From assembly GCA_023957835.1 (NCBI GenBank), contig JAMLGP010000001.1, positions 489,575 through 553,574 on the forward strand: 64,000 nucleotides of DNA, in the 5' to 3' direction. Every line of letters starts with the position of its first letter. Within the stretch, counting starts at the first letter, position 1. Positions 34,342 through 43,362 of this stretch are shown piece by piece. The translations under genes and the position numbers were made by a program. The stretch comes from Homoserinimonas sp. Its GTDB lineage: Bacteria > Actinomycetota > Actinomycetes > Actinomycetales > Microbacteriaceae. Below the pieces are notes generated by a model, which saw only the letters and a program-made list of their open reading frames with translations, ran no database searches and was not told where the DNA came from.

Positions 34342-35351
34342 CAATGGAACAATCGACTGCCCTGGCTCCAGCCAGCAGGGCGGTGCAGCTACTTGGAACC
34401 GATCTGAGCGAGAAGAACCTGAAGCTTCACCTGGAGGGGCTGAGCGGAGTAGACGCGGTCGGACTTGAGGCTCGGGCGGCTGCGCTTGCAACCAGATCGA
34501 TAAAGACGAGTTCCAAGGTCTGGGCACTGGACACGATCATCAGACTCATCGATCTGACCACCCTCGAAGGTGCGGACACTCCTGGCAAAGTCCAGTCTCT
34601 CGTAGCCAAGGCTATAAATCCCGATCCGAGCGATCCGACTACGCCGAGAGTTGCTGCAGTCTGCGTCTACGGAGACCTCGTGGCTGATGCAGTTGAAGCC
34701 CTCGGAGCCGCCCACGGAAGCGGCGGGCCGGATGGGATCGCCGTCGCGGCAGTTGCTACCGCATTCCCCAGCGGCAGGGCTTCTCTTGCAGTCAAACTCG
34801 CCGATACGGCAGAGGCTGTGGCGGCCGGTGCCGACGAAATAGACATGGTTATCGATCGCGGTGCCTTCCTCGCGGGCAATTACGGCAAGGTTTTTGAGCA
34901 GATCGTAAAGATCAAGGATGCATGCCGCCGCCCGGACGGAACTTCCGCCCACCTCAAAGTGATTCTGGAAACCGGAGAGCTCAACACCTACGACAACGTC
35001 AAAAAGGCAAGCTGGCTTTCGATTCTGGCCGGGGCCGACTTTATCAAGACATCCACCGGAAAGGTTCAACCGGCTGCAACCCTCCCCGTCACCCTGCTAA
35101 TGCTCCAGGTGGTTCGAGACTGGTACCGACTGACCGGAGAGAAGATCGGCGTGAAGCCGGCCGGCGGCATCCGCTCATCCAAGGACGCGGTTCGCTATCT
35201 CGTGACGGTTGCCGAGACCGCCGGCGAAGACTGGCTCGATCCGCACCTGTTCCGGTTCGGAGCCTCAAGCCTGCTCAATGACGTTCTGCTGCAGCGACAG
35301 AAGCTGCAGACCGGGCACTACAGCGGAGCGGACTACCTGACCATTGATTGA
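34338..35351 (+). CDS. deoC: Deoxyribose-phosphate aldolase
   Basis: 337 residues, TIM-barrel class I aldolase. The Schiff-base Lys237 is in ADFIKTSTGKVQPAAT; the relay Lys is in IGVKPAGGIRSSKDA, and Asp is in DEIDMVIDRGAF. Splits 2-deoxyribose 5-phosphate into acetaldehyde and glyceraldehyde 3-phosphate. Longer than the short (about 220) DeoC type because of an N-terminal extension of about 90 residues, as in the eukaryote/Actinobacterial long form. ATGA overlap with the regulator; GGAGGAG upstream. Confidence 0.95.
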   Translation: MTMEQSTALAPASRAVQLLGTDLSEKNLKLHLEGLSGVDAVGLEARAAALATRSIKTSSKVWALDTIIRLIDLTTLEGADTPGKVQSLVAKAINPDPSDPTTPRVAAVCVYGDLVADAVEALGAAHGSGGPDGIAVAAVATAFPSGRASLAVKLADTAEAVAAGADEIDMVIDRGAFLAGNYGKVFEQIVKIKDACRRPDGTSAHLKVILETGELNTYDNVKKASWLSILAGADFIKTSTGKVQPAATLPVTLLMLQVVRDWYRLTGEKIGVKPAGGIRSSKDAVRYLVTVAETAGEDWLDPHLFRFGASSLLNDVLLQRQKLQTGHYSGADYLTID

Positions 35352-35399
35352 AATCGTGATTACCGAAGTCTTTGCATTCGGCCAAGAGAAGGAGTGGCA

Positions 35400-36986
35400 A
35401 TGAGTTTTCTGGAATACGCGCCGGCGCCTGAGTCCAGGAGCATTCTCAACCTCAGGAAGGAATACGGGCTCTTCATCGACGGCCAGTTCGTTGAAGGGCA
35501 CGGAAAGCAGTTCACCACCATTTCTCCGGCGGACGAGTCTCCGATCGCCCGAATTGCCTCGGCAAACGCTCAGGATGTCGATCTGGCCGTTTCCGCAGCC
35601 AGACGCGCCTATGACAAGACCTGGTCGAAGCTAAGCGGTCGTGACCGCGGGAAGTACCTCTTCCGGATCGCGAGGCTCGTCCAGGAGCGCACTCGCGAGC
35701 TGGCGGTGGCCGAGAGTCTCGACAATGGAAAGCCCATCAAAGAGAGCAGGGATGTCGACGTCCCGCTGGTCGCAGCCTGGTTCTTCTACTACGCGGGCTG
35801 GGCCGACAAGCTCGACTACGCGGGGCTTGGACCCGCGCCGAAGCCTCTCGGAGTTGCAGCGCAGGTGATTCCCTGGAACTTCCCGCTGCTTATGCTCGCC
35901 TGGAAAATCGCACCGGCGCTGGCCTGCGGCAACACCGTAGTGCTCAAGCCGGCAGAGACCACGCCGCTGTCTGCACTTCTGTTTGCTGACATTCTTCAGC
36001 AGGCCGACCTCCCGCCCGGAGTGGTGAATATCATCACCGGCGCTGGAGACACCGGCTCTGCCCTGGTCAATCACGCGGGAGTCGACAAAGTAGCGTTCAC
36101 CGGATCGACCGCAGTAGGCAGGGCAATTGCCAGGTCCACCGCAGGCACCGGAAAGAAGATCACCCTTGAGCTCGGCGGGAAGGCCGCCAACATCGTCTTC
36201 GACGATGCTCCGCTTGATCAGGCGGTCGAGGGCATAGTGAACGGGATCTTCTTCAATCAGGGTCACGTTTGCTGCGCCGGCAGTCGCCTGCTGGTTCAGG
36301 AGAACATCCACGACGAGGTTATCGACAGGCTCAAGTCGAGACTCTCCACCCTGCGGCTGGGGGACCCGCTTGACAAGAACACGGATATTGGGGCCATCAA
36401 CTCCAGAGAGCAGCTTGATCGCATCCGCACCCTCTCCGAAGTCGGAGAGGCGGAAGGTGCAACCAGATGGAGTTCAGACTGCGCGATCCCGGACAAGGGC
36501 TTCTGGTTCGCCCCCACCATCTTTACCGGAGTCGAAACCAGCCACCGAATCGCCAGGGAAGAGATCTTCGGGCCGGTGCTCTCGGTCCTGACTTTCCGCA
36601 CTCCAGCAGAGGCGATTGCAAAAGCCAACAACACGCCTTACGGCTTGTCAGCTGGGATCTGGAGCGACAAGGGGAGTCGAATCCTGGGAGTGGCTGATCG
36701 GCTAAGGGCAGGAGTTGTTTGGGCGAACACCTTCAATCGATTTGATCCAGCAAGCCCGTTCGGCGGCTATAAGGAGTCTGGATACGGCCGCGAAGGCGGG
36801 CGGCACGGACTCGGCGCCTATCTTGAATCAAGCTGGGGTCAGTTCGGGAAGGGAGTGCTTACGCGGGCCGCTTCGGAGCCGAAGGGCTCGCGATCAGGGA
36901 CTGGCGAGATTGCGGCAGCAAAGAAGACTTCATCCAGATCAGCTTCCGGCCAGAAGCGCGGTTCGAAGAAGGCGGTAGCACGATGA
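35400..36986 (+). CDS. Aldehyde dehydrogenase (deoC operon)
   Basis: 528 residues, NAD(P)-dependent. Catalytic Cys291 is in NQGHVCCAGSRLLVQ, the general-base Glu is in TLELGGKAANIVF, and GSTAVGRAI is the coenzyme loop. It probably oxidises the acetaldehyde released by DeoC. A Lys/Arg/Ser-rich tail of about 45 residues extends past the usual end. ATG 35400 follows AGAAGGAG; GTG 35394 is less likely. Its last codons overlap the next gene by 4 bases. Confidence 0.92.
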   Translation: MSFLEYAPAPESRSILNLRKEYGLFIDGQFVEGHGKQFTTISPADESPIARIASANAQDVDLAVSAARRAYDKTWSKLSGRDRGKYLFRIARLVQERTRELAVAESLDNGKPIKESRDVDVPLVAAWFFYYAGWADKLDYAGLGPAPKPLGVAAQVIPWNFPLLMLAWKIAPALACGNTVVLKPAETTPLSALLFADILQQADLPPGVVNIITGAGDTGSALVNHAGVDKVAFTGSTAVGRAIARSTAGTGKKITLELGGKAANIVFDDAPLDQAVEGIVNGIFFNQGHVCCAGSRLLVQENIHDEVIDRLKSRLSTLRLGDPLDKNTDIGAINSREQLDRIRTLSEVGEAEGATRWSSDCAIPDKGFWFAPTIFTGVETSHRIAREEIFGPVLSVLTFRTPAEAIAKANNTPYGLSAGIWSDKGSRILGVADRLRAGVVWANTFNRFDPASPFGGYKESGYGREGGRHGLGAYLESSWGQFGKGVLTRAASEPKGSRSGTGEIAAAKKTSSRSASGQKRGSKKAVAR

Positions 36987-37855
36987 ATTCTCACCTGGCA
37001 GTTCCCAAGACCTACAAGCTCTACATTGGCGGAGCCTTCCCCCGAAGCGAATCCGGTCGCACTTTCGAGGTAGCGGACCGCAAGGGACGTTTTCTGGCAA
37101 ATGCCGCCAAGGCAAGCAGAAAGGATGCCAGGGACGCAGTTGTGGCCGCGCGAGCTGCAGTAGCGGGCTGGTCTTCTGCCACCGCCTACAATCGCGGGCA
37201 GGTCCTGTACCGGATTGCAGAGTTGCTTGAAGGGCGCCGGGAGCAGTTCGTTGCGGAGCTTAGGGCAGCGGGAGGGCTGACCCAGTCCAAAGCCAACCAG
37301 GAAGTGGACGCCGCGATCGATGTCTGGATTTGGTATGCAGGCTGGGCGGACAAGTATCTGCAGGTAGTCGGAAACGGCAACGCTGTGAGCGGCCCGTACT
37401 TCAACATCTCCACCCCCGAACCAACTGGAGTGGTAGCGATAATCGCTCCACAGGGGGAACTGGCGGCAGGGGGAGGGCTGCTTGGTCTTGCGTCGGTGCT
37501 CGCGCCGGTACTGGTCAGCGGAAATACGGCGGTGCTGGTAGCCAATGAGGCAGCACCCCTGCCAGCGATCAGTCTTGCCGAAGTTCTCGCCACGAGTGAC
37601 GTTCCCGGAGGAGTGGTCAACATTCTCACCGGTTCGGCGGCGGAGATCGCTCCCTGGCTTGCTTCCCACTCGGATGTCAATGGTCTCGATCTGGCCGGAG
37701 CAGGCGAACTCGAGTGGGTCGACCTGCAAATCAGCGCCGCTGAAACGCTCAAGAGGGTATTGCCCCCTGAGACCGGAGTTCCTGCTCCGTCGATCGAACG
37801 CATCCGCTTCTTTACGGAAACGAAGACGGTCTGGCACACCAAGGCGATCATCTGA
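36983..37855 (+). CDS. Half-length aldehyde dehydrogenase-like protein lacking catalytic Cys
   Basis: 290 residues. It aligns with the N-terminal coenzyme-binding half of aldehyde dehydrogenases (YIGGAFPRSESGRTFEVADR, AYNRGQVLYRIAELLEGRRE, AIDVWIWYAGWADKYLQVVG, GGVVNILTGSA) and stops before the catalytic Cys region, with an unrelated-looking end (APSIERIRFFTETKTVWHTK). The frame is intact and the start overlaps the upstream dehydrogenase (ATGA), so it looks maintained and not like a recent truncation. It may pair with the full-length enzyme. Confidence 0.85.
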   Translation: MNSHLAVPKTYKLYIGGAFPRSESGRTFEVADRKGRFLANAAKASRKDARDAVVAARAAVAGWSSATAYNRGQVLYRIAELLEGRREQFVAELRAAGGLTQSKANQEVDAAIDVWIWYAGWADKYLQVVGNGNAVSGPYFNISTPEPTGVVAIIAPQGELAAGGGLLGLASVLAPVLVSGNTAVLVANEAAPLPAISLAEVLATSDVPGGVVNILTGSAAEIAPWLASHSDVNGLDLAGAGELEWVDLQISAAETLKRVLPPETGVPAPSIERIRFFTETKTVWHTKAII

Positions 37856-37887
37856 GTCAGCTCTTGAAGTCGGCATTCGGGATCAAT

Positions 37888-37917
37888 GTAACGGAATGGT
37901 AACGAACCCTGTATAGT
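37888..37917 (+). promoter_or_regulatory. Promoter of the glycerophosphodiesterase gene with 11-bp direct repeats
   Basis: GTAACGGAATG and GTAACGAACCC are adjacent units (37888-37898, 37899-37909) sharing GTAACG at exactly 11-bp spacing, just ahead of the -10 TATAGT (37912-37917). This is the spacing of PhoP (PHO box) repeats in Actinobacteria, where phosphodiesterase genes of this kind are often phosphate-starvation controlled. Sequence match to a known PHO consensus is only partial. Confidence 0.45.
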
Positions 37918-37963
37918 GGCTCTACTTGCATTCGCAGGCAGAACCAACAGGAAGCAGTCAGCG

Positions 37964-38857
37964 TTGACCAGCAACCCGTCCAGACCGTGGATAGTGCGCA
38001 GATCTACGGCAGTGATTCTGCTCGCCGCGTTCGCTTCGGCGGCCCTGGTTCTGAGCCCCGACTTGTCCAGCGTTCGCGCCAGTTCTCTGTTTGGAGTCAT
38101 CAGATCGCCTGGCGACGCCGCTTTTGTTGCCAGCCATCGCGGAGATCGAAAAGTCGCTCCAGAGAACACTCTTCCTGCCTTTGAATCCGCCATTCGGGCT
38201 GGTGCGCGGTTTATAGAAACCGACGTCCAGCTCACCAGTGACGGTATTCCGGTATTGATGCACGACAGGACCGTCGATCGGACGACCAACGGCACCGGCC
38301 GTGTCAGCGACCTTGAACTTTCAGTACTGGAGCGTCTGGACGCTGGTTCCTGGTTTTCACCGGAGTTTGCCGGTACCAGGATCCCGACCCTCGAGCAGCT
38401 GCTTAGCCGGCTGGGCGAACTGGCAGCGACTGCGCAACCTGTGCGGGCGCTAATCGAGCTAAAGGGCTACTGGAGTGCCGAAGAAGCAGGAATCGTTACC
38501 GCCATGATTCAGCAGTTCGAGCTTTCCGGGCTTGTAGTCCTTATGAGCTTCGATCCGGTGACTTTGGATAACGCCAGAATTGCGGACGAATCGATCCCGC
38601 GAGCGATTCTAATCAAAGAGCTTCCCTCTGACCCGGTGGGCTATGCGGAGCTATACGGTGCAATCGCGATCATCACGAGTGCGGATGCAATAGCTGCAGA
38701 CCGGTGGGCGGTCGATCGCATTCATCGTTCAGGCATGGCTGTTCTGGTCTACACCCTCAACTCAAAATCGAGCTGGAATCAGGCGATTTCGCTCGGAGTG
38801 GACGGAATCATTACCGATCGGCCCAGCCCGCTCATGAACTGGATGGCCGACCGATAA
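37964..38857 (+). CDS. Secreted glycerophosphodiester phosphodiesterase
   Basis: 297 residues from TTG 37964 (CAGGAAG 9 bases ahead; the earlier GTG 37916 overlaps the -10 box). A signal-anchor-like helix at about 15-30 is followed by the GDPD TIM barrel: VASHRGDRKVAPENTLPAF, then ARFIETDVQLTSDGIPVLMH, and TDRPSPL near the end. It releases glycerol 3-phosphate from glycerophosphodiesters outside the membrane, so supplies phosphate or carbon. Confidence 0.9.
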   Translation: MTSNPSRPWIVRRSTAVILLAAFASAALVLSPDLSSVRASSLFGVIRSPGDAAFVASHRGDRKVAPENTLPAFESAIRAGARFIETDVQLTSDGIPVLMHDRTVDRTTNGTGRVSDLELSVLERLDAGSWFSPEFAGTRIPTLEQLLSRLGELAATAQPVRALIELKGYWSAEEAGIVTAMIQQFELSGLVVLMSFDPVTLDNARIADESIPRAILIKELPSDPVGYAELYGAIAIITSADAIAADRWAVDRIHRSGMAVLVYTLNSKSSWNQAISLGVDGIITDRPSPLMNWMADR

Positions 38858-38871
38858 CAATTGCTGCTCTC

Positions 38872-40218
38872 TCAGAGAGCCGCTATGACTTTTCGATAGA
38901 ACTCAATCCCCTTGAGGAACGTCTCGACTCTAATTCGCTCATTCATGGCGTGGAGAGTACCCCGTTCCTCGGTCGACATTTCAAATGGGCTAAACCGATA
39001 AACGAAGCCCGAGACCCTTGCAAAGTGCCTGCTGTCGCTGGCCCCGAGCATGACGTACGGAGTCACAATGGCATCTCTGTAGGTCTCTGAAATTGCCGCT
39101 TTCACTAGTTCCCATGCCGGTCCGGAAGTTGGAGAAGCAGGAGACGGTTCCGTGGGGTGGATGGCTTCGATTTGAACACCGGGGTCTCGAACGGCCTTCC
39201 GCACGTGTTCTATCGCCGTCGCAGTACTCGAATCAATTGCTATTCGAATATTGACAATTGCCTCAGCCGATTCTGGAATGGCGTTGGCGGCCTGTGCACC
39301 GCTGAGCTGAGACGCCACCTGAGTGGTTCTAACCATTGCTCTGGTTTCGTCGCTTAGCCTGCCGAATAGCCAAAGCAGCGGCCAGCGGGTCAGCCACTGG
39401 TTGGTGAACACCCACTTGAGAGGTTGGCGGGCTTGGCTGCCCACCGTCCGAATCATTTCGAGGTTGGTAGGAACAAAGCTCTTCCTGAACGGCTTCTTGT
39501 TGAGTCGTACGAGTGCTCTCGCGAGTCGGATCGTAGCCGCTTCTTTCGGGGGCGTGGATGCGTGCCCGCCCGGCTGGCTGACCGAAAGTCGAAGGCTCAT
39601 TATCCCTTTTTCACTCACCCCGACGACTGCGATCGGTTTAGTCACTCCCGGGAAGATTCCCTCGACTACCGCACCGCCCTCATCCAGGACCAGGCGCGGA
39701 CGAATCTTGCGAGTCTCGAAAAGATCCACGGCTCTCATCGCTCCGGTGCCGGCGACTTCCTCGTTGTGTCCGAAGCTGAGGTAGACATCGTGCCTGGGCT
39801 GGAATCCCTCTCTCAATGCAGCCTCTACGGCTTCAGCCGCACAAACCAGAGACCCCTTATCATCCAGAGTGCCTCGACCCCAGAGAATCTCACTGCCATC
39901 GGGCTCAGTAACGATTTCGGCTGCGAATGGCGGATGCTCCCAGCCCTCGTCTGTAGCGGCCACTACGTCATAGTGGGCCATAAGAACCGCTGGATCGCCA
40001 GGCTCTCGCCCTTCCCACTTGAACAGCATCGAATGGGTGTCGACCGGCTCGAGAGTGAGCTTCTCGTGAATGAGCGGATAGAGACTTGCGAACTCTCTGC
40101 GGAATCTATCGAAAGTCGCCCAGTCGGTCTCCCCTTCATCCAGTCTGGAAATAGTCGGGATTCTGACTAGTTGCTGCAGGTTGGCAATTGCCCGCTCCCG
40201 GGCGTTCTTCGAGGCCAT
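38872..40218 (-). CDS. M20-family zinc metallopeptidase
   Basis: 448 residues. Metal ligands in AVLMAHYDVVAATDEGWEHP (HxD) and WGRGTLDDKGSLVCAAEAVE (D, then Glu in FGHNEEVAG). A lid domain (about 200-320) interrupts the catalytic domain; a final His is in ASDSRHFARV. Close to the carboxypeptidase PM20D1/CPS1-like subgroup. Cleaves small peptides or N-acyl amino acids; substrate unknown. ATG 6 bases after TAGAGT (40230-40225), leaderless. Confidence 0.9.
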   Translation of the reverse strand: MASKNARERAIANLQQLVRIPTISRLDEGETDWATFDRFRREFASLYPLIHEKLTLEPVDTHSMLFKWEGREPGDPAVLMAHYDVVAATDEGWEHPPFAAEIVTEPDGSEILWGRGTLDDKGSLVCAAEAVEAALREGFQPRHDVYLSFGHNEEVAGTGAMRAVDLFETRKIRPRLVLDEGGAVVEGIFPGVTKPIAVVGVSEKGIMSLRLSVSQPGGHASTPPKEAATIRLARALVRLNKKPFRKSFVPTNLEMIRTVGSQARQPLKWVFTNQWLTRWPLLWLFGRLSDETRAMVRTTQVASQLSGAQAANAIPESAEAIVNIRIAIDSSTATAIEHVRKAVRDPGVQIEAIHPTEPSPASPTSGPAWELVKAAISETYRDAIVTPYVMLGASDSRHFARVSGFVYRFSPFEMSTEERGTLHAMNERIRVETFLKGIEFYRKVIAAL

Positions 40219-40259
40219 GATTCGACTCTATCCCGCTCTGGACAGGTAACCTTGGCGAG

Positions 40260-40610
40260 ATGACTTCTTATCCAACTCCGCCATTTACCAGGCCAGCTCT
40301 GGCGCCCGGGATTCTCGGCGCAATCGTGCTAATGGCCGGGCTTGCACTGCTTGATAACAACAGCGGCTACTACTGGATCAAAATCGTCGTGAGTGTTTTC
40401 GCTCTTATAGTTGCGGTCTTTGCCTGGCAGGCAAAGCAGTGGTGGTGGATTTTGGTAATGGCCGTGATTGTGGTCGTCTGGAATCCGTTCTGGCCCCTGG
40501 ACCTCCACGGGCAGTTCTGGGTGGCTGGACAGTTCCTCGCGGCCCTTGGACTGATCATCGCGGGTGTACTGATCAAAGTACCGAATCCCGACTACAAAGC
40601 CCGTAAGTAG
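40260..40610 (+). CDS. DUF6804-like membrane protein
   Basis: 116 residues with four hydrophobic helices separated by very short loops (LAPGILGAIVLMAGLALLD, YWIKIVVSVFALIVAVFAW, WWWILVMAVIVVVWNPFWPL, WVAGQFLAALGLIIAGVLI). The aromatic WNPFWPLDLHGQFW loop is the family mark. Function unknown. ATG 7 bases after TAACCT (40247-40252), leaderless; the divergent peptidase start lies 41 bases away. Confidence 0.8.
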   Translation: MTSYPTPPFTRPALAPGILGAIVLMAGLALLDNNSGYYWIKIVVSVFALIVAVFAWQAKQWWWILVMAVIVVVWNPFWPLDLHGQFWVAGQFLAALGLIIAGVLIKVPNPDYKARK

Positions 40611-40818
40611 CGGTGGTGGCACTTGGTCGGTAGAATAATTGCGATTCAAGGGGATCTCTTCGAGATCTGACCTCAGCTTTGGTGAGTTGCTCAGATCGAG
40701 AAACCCAAAGCGCCTCAACGGACCGCCGTAACCCAACGGGAGGTTCAGGTGGCGGGAGTACCAGACGGCACGGCAATTGTGCCGATTCAGTTAAGAGGCG
40801 AAGCCCTCAAGGAGGAAC

Positions 40819-42960
40819 ATGGCTCAATTGGGCCAGGGAACCAGGTCAACCGACGCGGGTTCCGCCAGAACCACCCAAAGGCGCAGCGCACACAAGCGCA
40901 GCCGTCCAGGAGATGACGTAGGCATCATCCCGATTCTTGCCCGCGCAGTTCGGGAGGTCGAAAGCGCCGCAGAGCGCGGAAAAGTGTCACCCAGCAGCAG
41001 GATTAAGTTTCAGGTGATTGCGCTCCTGATGCGCGAAGAGCGGGCAAAGGCGAAGTCAGATCAGGGCCTGACCGAAACCGAGCGGGCAGAACTGTTTAAG
41101 AGACTGGACGGAGTTGCGACGATTCTCGCGAAGACCGCGGCGAGAGACACGACCTTGATTCAGTTGCTCGCTGAGGACGCGAAAGTAAGTGAGGCTGCGA
41201 AGAAGCTCCGTCGCGACATGCTGATTGCCTCCGGAACGGAGTTGAGCCCGGACGATCTCATGATTGTCAAGGAGACGGAGCCGACGCCTAAGGAGCAGGA
41301 GAAGCAGGTAGTACCGCAGTCAGTCAGGCAAGCCCAACTGGCGAATCCATTTCTGGCCCCAGACTTGTCTGCGATTCAATCCCGAGCTGTGAAACCTGCC
41401 GGCAGACTTTCGAACTGGGAACTGCTGGAACCGCTGTTCAGAGCGTTCGAGTTGGGGGCGGGCGGCGGTGCCGCTTCTATGGAGTTGCCTGAAGCGCGTT
41501 CGCTCAAGCTTCCCGGCGGGCCGGATCTGATGCGCCATCAGGCAAGATTTCTTGCCGAAGTCAGAGCAGGGCACAGGACCTTTCTGCTCGCGGATGAACC
41601 CGGTCTTGGAAAGACTGCGCAGGCATTGCTTGCGGCTTCGGTCTCCCACTGTTATCCGCTGCTGGCAGTAGTGCCAAATGTGGTGAAAATGAACTGGGCG
41701 CGAGAGGTGGAGATCTGGACGCCGCAGCGATCCGCCACCGTAGTTCACGGGGACGGCAAGGAAGTCGATGCCTTCAGTGATGTCGTCATAGTCAACTACG
41801 AAGTGCTCGACAGGCATGTCGGTTGGCTGGGTCGATTCGGCTTCAAGGGAATGGTCGTTGACGAGGCGCACTTCATCAAGAACCTCACGTCGCAGCGATC
41901 GCGCAACGTTCTGGCTCTCAGTAAGCAAATCAGGGGCACTTTCAAGGATCCCCTGATGATGGCATTGACCGGTACTCCGCTCATTAACGACATCGAAGAT
42001 TTCAGGGCAATTTGGCAGTTCCTCGGCTGGATTGATGACAAAAAGCCACTACCTCCGCTCATGCGCAAACTTGAAGATACTGGATTGACTCCGGCTGATC
42101 CGGGTTTCTTCGCCGCCGCGCGAAAGACCGTGATCGACATGGGGATCGTCAGGAGGCGCAAGATCGACGTTGCGGCTGATATTCCCGCGAGAAGAATTGC
42201 GGATCTTCCGGTCGAGCTTGATGACGAGTCAGGCCGCAGCATCCGCCAGGCAGAGTCCGCTCTGGTTCAGAGACTGCTCGAACGCTATCGCAGAGTCATT
42301 GCGGCCAAACCTGACGGCGATCCGGAAGACCTGATCCGGGTCGTTGCCCATGCCGAGCTCGAAGAGTCCAGAGCCCTTGGCAATACGGAGAATGTATTCA
42401 CGATGGTGAGGAGAATCGGCCAGGCAAAGGCAATTCTCGCTGCTGACTATACGGTGCAACTGGCGAGATCGGTCGGAAAGGTTGTGTTCTTTGCGAAGCA
42501 CATAGATGTCATGGATGCCGCGGAAGAGCACTTCGAAAAGCATGGCCTCAAATCGATTTCAATCAGGGGAGACCAGTCAACTGCCTTCAGACAAAAGCAG
42601 ATCGACGCATTCGCCAATGATCCGGATGTCGCGATAGCTGTTGCCTCTCTCACGGCGGCCGGAGTCGGTCTCAATCTTCAAGCAGCCTCCAACGTGGTCC
42701 TCGCGGAGCTGTCATGGACGAGCGCGGAGCAGACTCAGGCAATTGACCGCGTTCATCGAATCGGCCAGACGGAGCCGGTAACGGCCTGGAGAATTATCGC
42801 CGCCCACACGATCGACGCGAGAATTGCCGACCTCATTGGGAATAAGGCAGGGCTCGCGGCGCGGGCTCTGGAAGGCAGTGACGATGCTATTGACGGGGAG
42901 TCGGACATCCAGCTCGCGGCGCTGCAGTCTCTGCTGCGCGAAGCGATTGCGGCAGGTTAG
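40819..42960 (+). CDS. SNF2/SWI2-type DNA-dependent ATPase
   Basis: 713 residues. After an N-terminal region of about 240 residues with no recognised domain (basic start, then helical) comes the helicase core: Walker A DEPGLGKT (about 258-265), DEAH (about 348), MALTGTPL, then the second RecA lobe with AVASLTAAGVGLNLQAAS and the motif VI QAIDRVHRIGQ. Resembles SMARCAL1-like annealing ATPases or Actinobacterial DEAD/SNF2 proteins. AAGGAGG precedes the ATG. No methylase or nuclease partner nearby, so a lone DNA-repair or remodelling role is likelier than a restriction system. Confidence 0.9.
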   Translation: MAQLGQGTRSTDAGSARTTQRRSAHKRSRPGDDVGIIPILARAVREVESAAERGKVSPSSRIKFQVIALLMREERAKAKSDQGLTETERAELFKRLDGVATILAKTAARDTTLIQLLAEDAKVSEAAKKLRRDMLIASGTELSPDDLMIVKETEPTPKEQEKQVVPQSVRQAQLANPFLAPDLSAIQSRAVKPAGRLSNWELLEPLFRAFELGAGGGAASMELPEARSLKLPGGPDLMRHQARFLAEVRAGHRTFLLADEPGLGKTAQALLAASVSHCYPLLAVVPNVVKMNWAREVEIWTPQRSATVVHGDGKEVDAFSDVVIVNYEVLDRHVGWLGRFGFKGMVVDEAHFIKNLTSQRSRNVLALSKQIRGTFKDPLMMALTGTPLINDIEDFRAIWQFLGWIDDKKPLPPLMRKLEDTGLTPADPGFFAAARKTVIDMGIVRRRKIDVAADIPARRIADLPVELDDESGRSIRQAESALVQRLLERYRRVIAAKPDGDPEDLIRVVAHAELEESRALGNTENVFTMVRRIGQAKAILAADYTVQLARSVGKVVFFAKHIDVMDAAEEHFEKHGLKSISIRGDQSTAFRQKQIDAFANDPDVAIAVASLTAAGVGLNLQAASNVVLAELSWTSAEQTQAIDRVHRIGQTEPVTAWRIIAAHTIDARIADLIGNKAGLAARALEGSDDAIDGESDIQLAALQSLLREAIAAG

Positions 42961-42981
42961 CCAAAAGACTCGGCAGCCCGG

Positions 42982-43317
42982 CTATCTGGTAATCAATGTG
43001 AGCATAAGCCTCGAGGCAGACACCGCCTGAACCTCGTGACGAAGCATTGCATCCAGTCTCAGGAGCATTCCGGGGATCAGCCTCGTCTCTTCTCCGCCAG
43101 CTCGAACGAGCAGCTCGCCGGTCAGCGCCTGCATCAGGACAGGGAATGGAGCGGCATGTTCTTTCAGCAAGTGACCATCACTGAAGGCGAGGACAACTAC
43201 TCGCGCGTCCGGGTGAGTCAAGACCGTGTAGTGCCCGAGTCCTTCCTCTGGAATTGGAGTTGCCGCAATCAGGTCGTCGACCAGCGTTATAACTGAATTT
43301 GAATCAACATTGCTCAT
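42982..43317 (-). CDS. Small cupin-domain protein
   Basis: 111 residues, single cupin barrel. The stretch SDGHLLKEHAAPFPVLMQAL, then GELLVRAGGEETRLIPGMLL, and LRLDAMLRHEVQA give His residues at the usual metal positions. Such small cupins act as sensors or detoxifiers (the group is found with hemerythrin or quercetinase-like proteins). ATG 6 bases after TAGCTT (43329-43324), leaderless. Confidence 0.8.
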   Translation of the reverse strand: MSNVDSNSVITLVDDLIAATPIPEEGLGHYTVLTHPDARVVVLAFSDGHLLKEHAAPFPVLMQALTGELLVRAGGEETRLIPGMLLRLDAMLRHEVQAVSASRLMLTLITR

Positions 43318-43362
43318 GGTTCAAAGCTAGCCGCTGCCCGAAGATAGTGGGATTGTGGAGAT

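Noticed and set aside
36839-38295. Long minus-strand open frames across the half-length aldehyde dehydrogenase and glycerophosphodiesterase
   Set aside because: Antisense to clearly recognised genes; translations are Ser/Arg/Pro-rich and unlike any family.
40679-40921. 80-codon frame overlapping the start of the SNF2 gene
   Set aside because: Composition is Ser/Gly/Arg-rich and overlaps the well-supported ATG with AAGGAGG; no family likeness.
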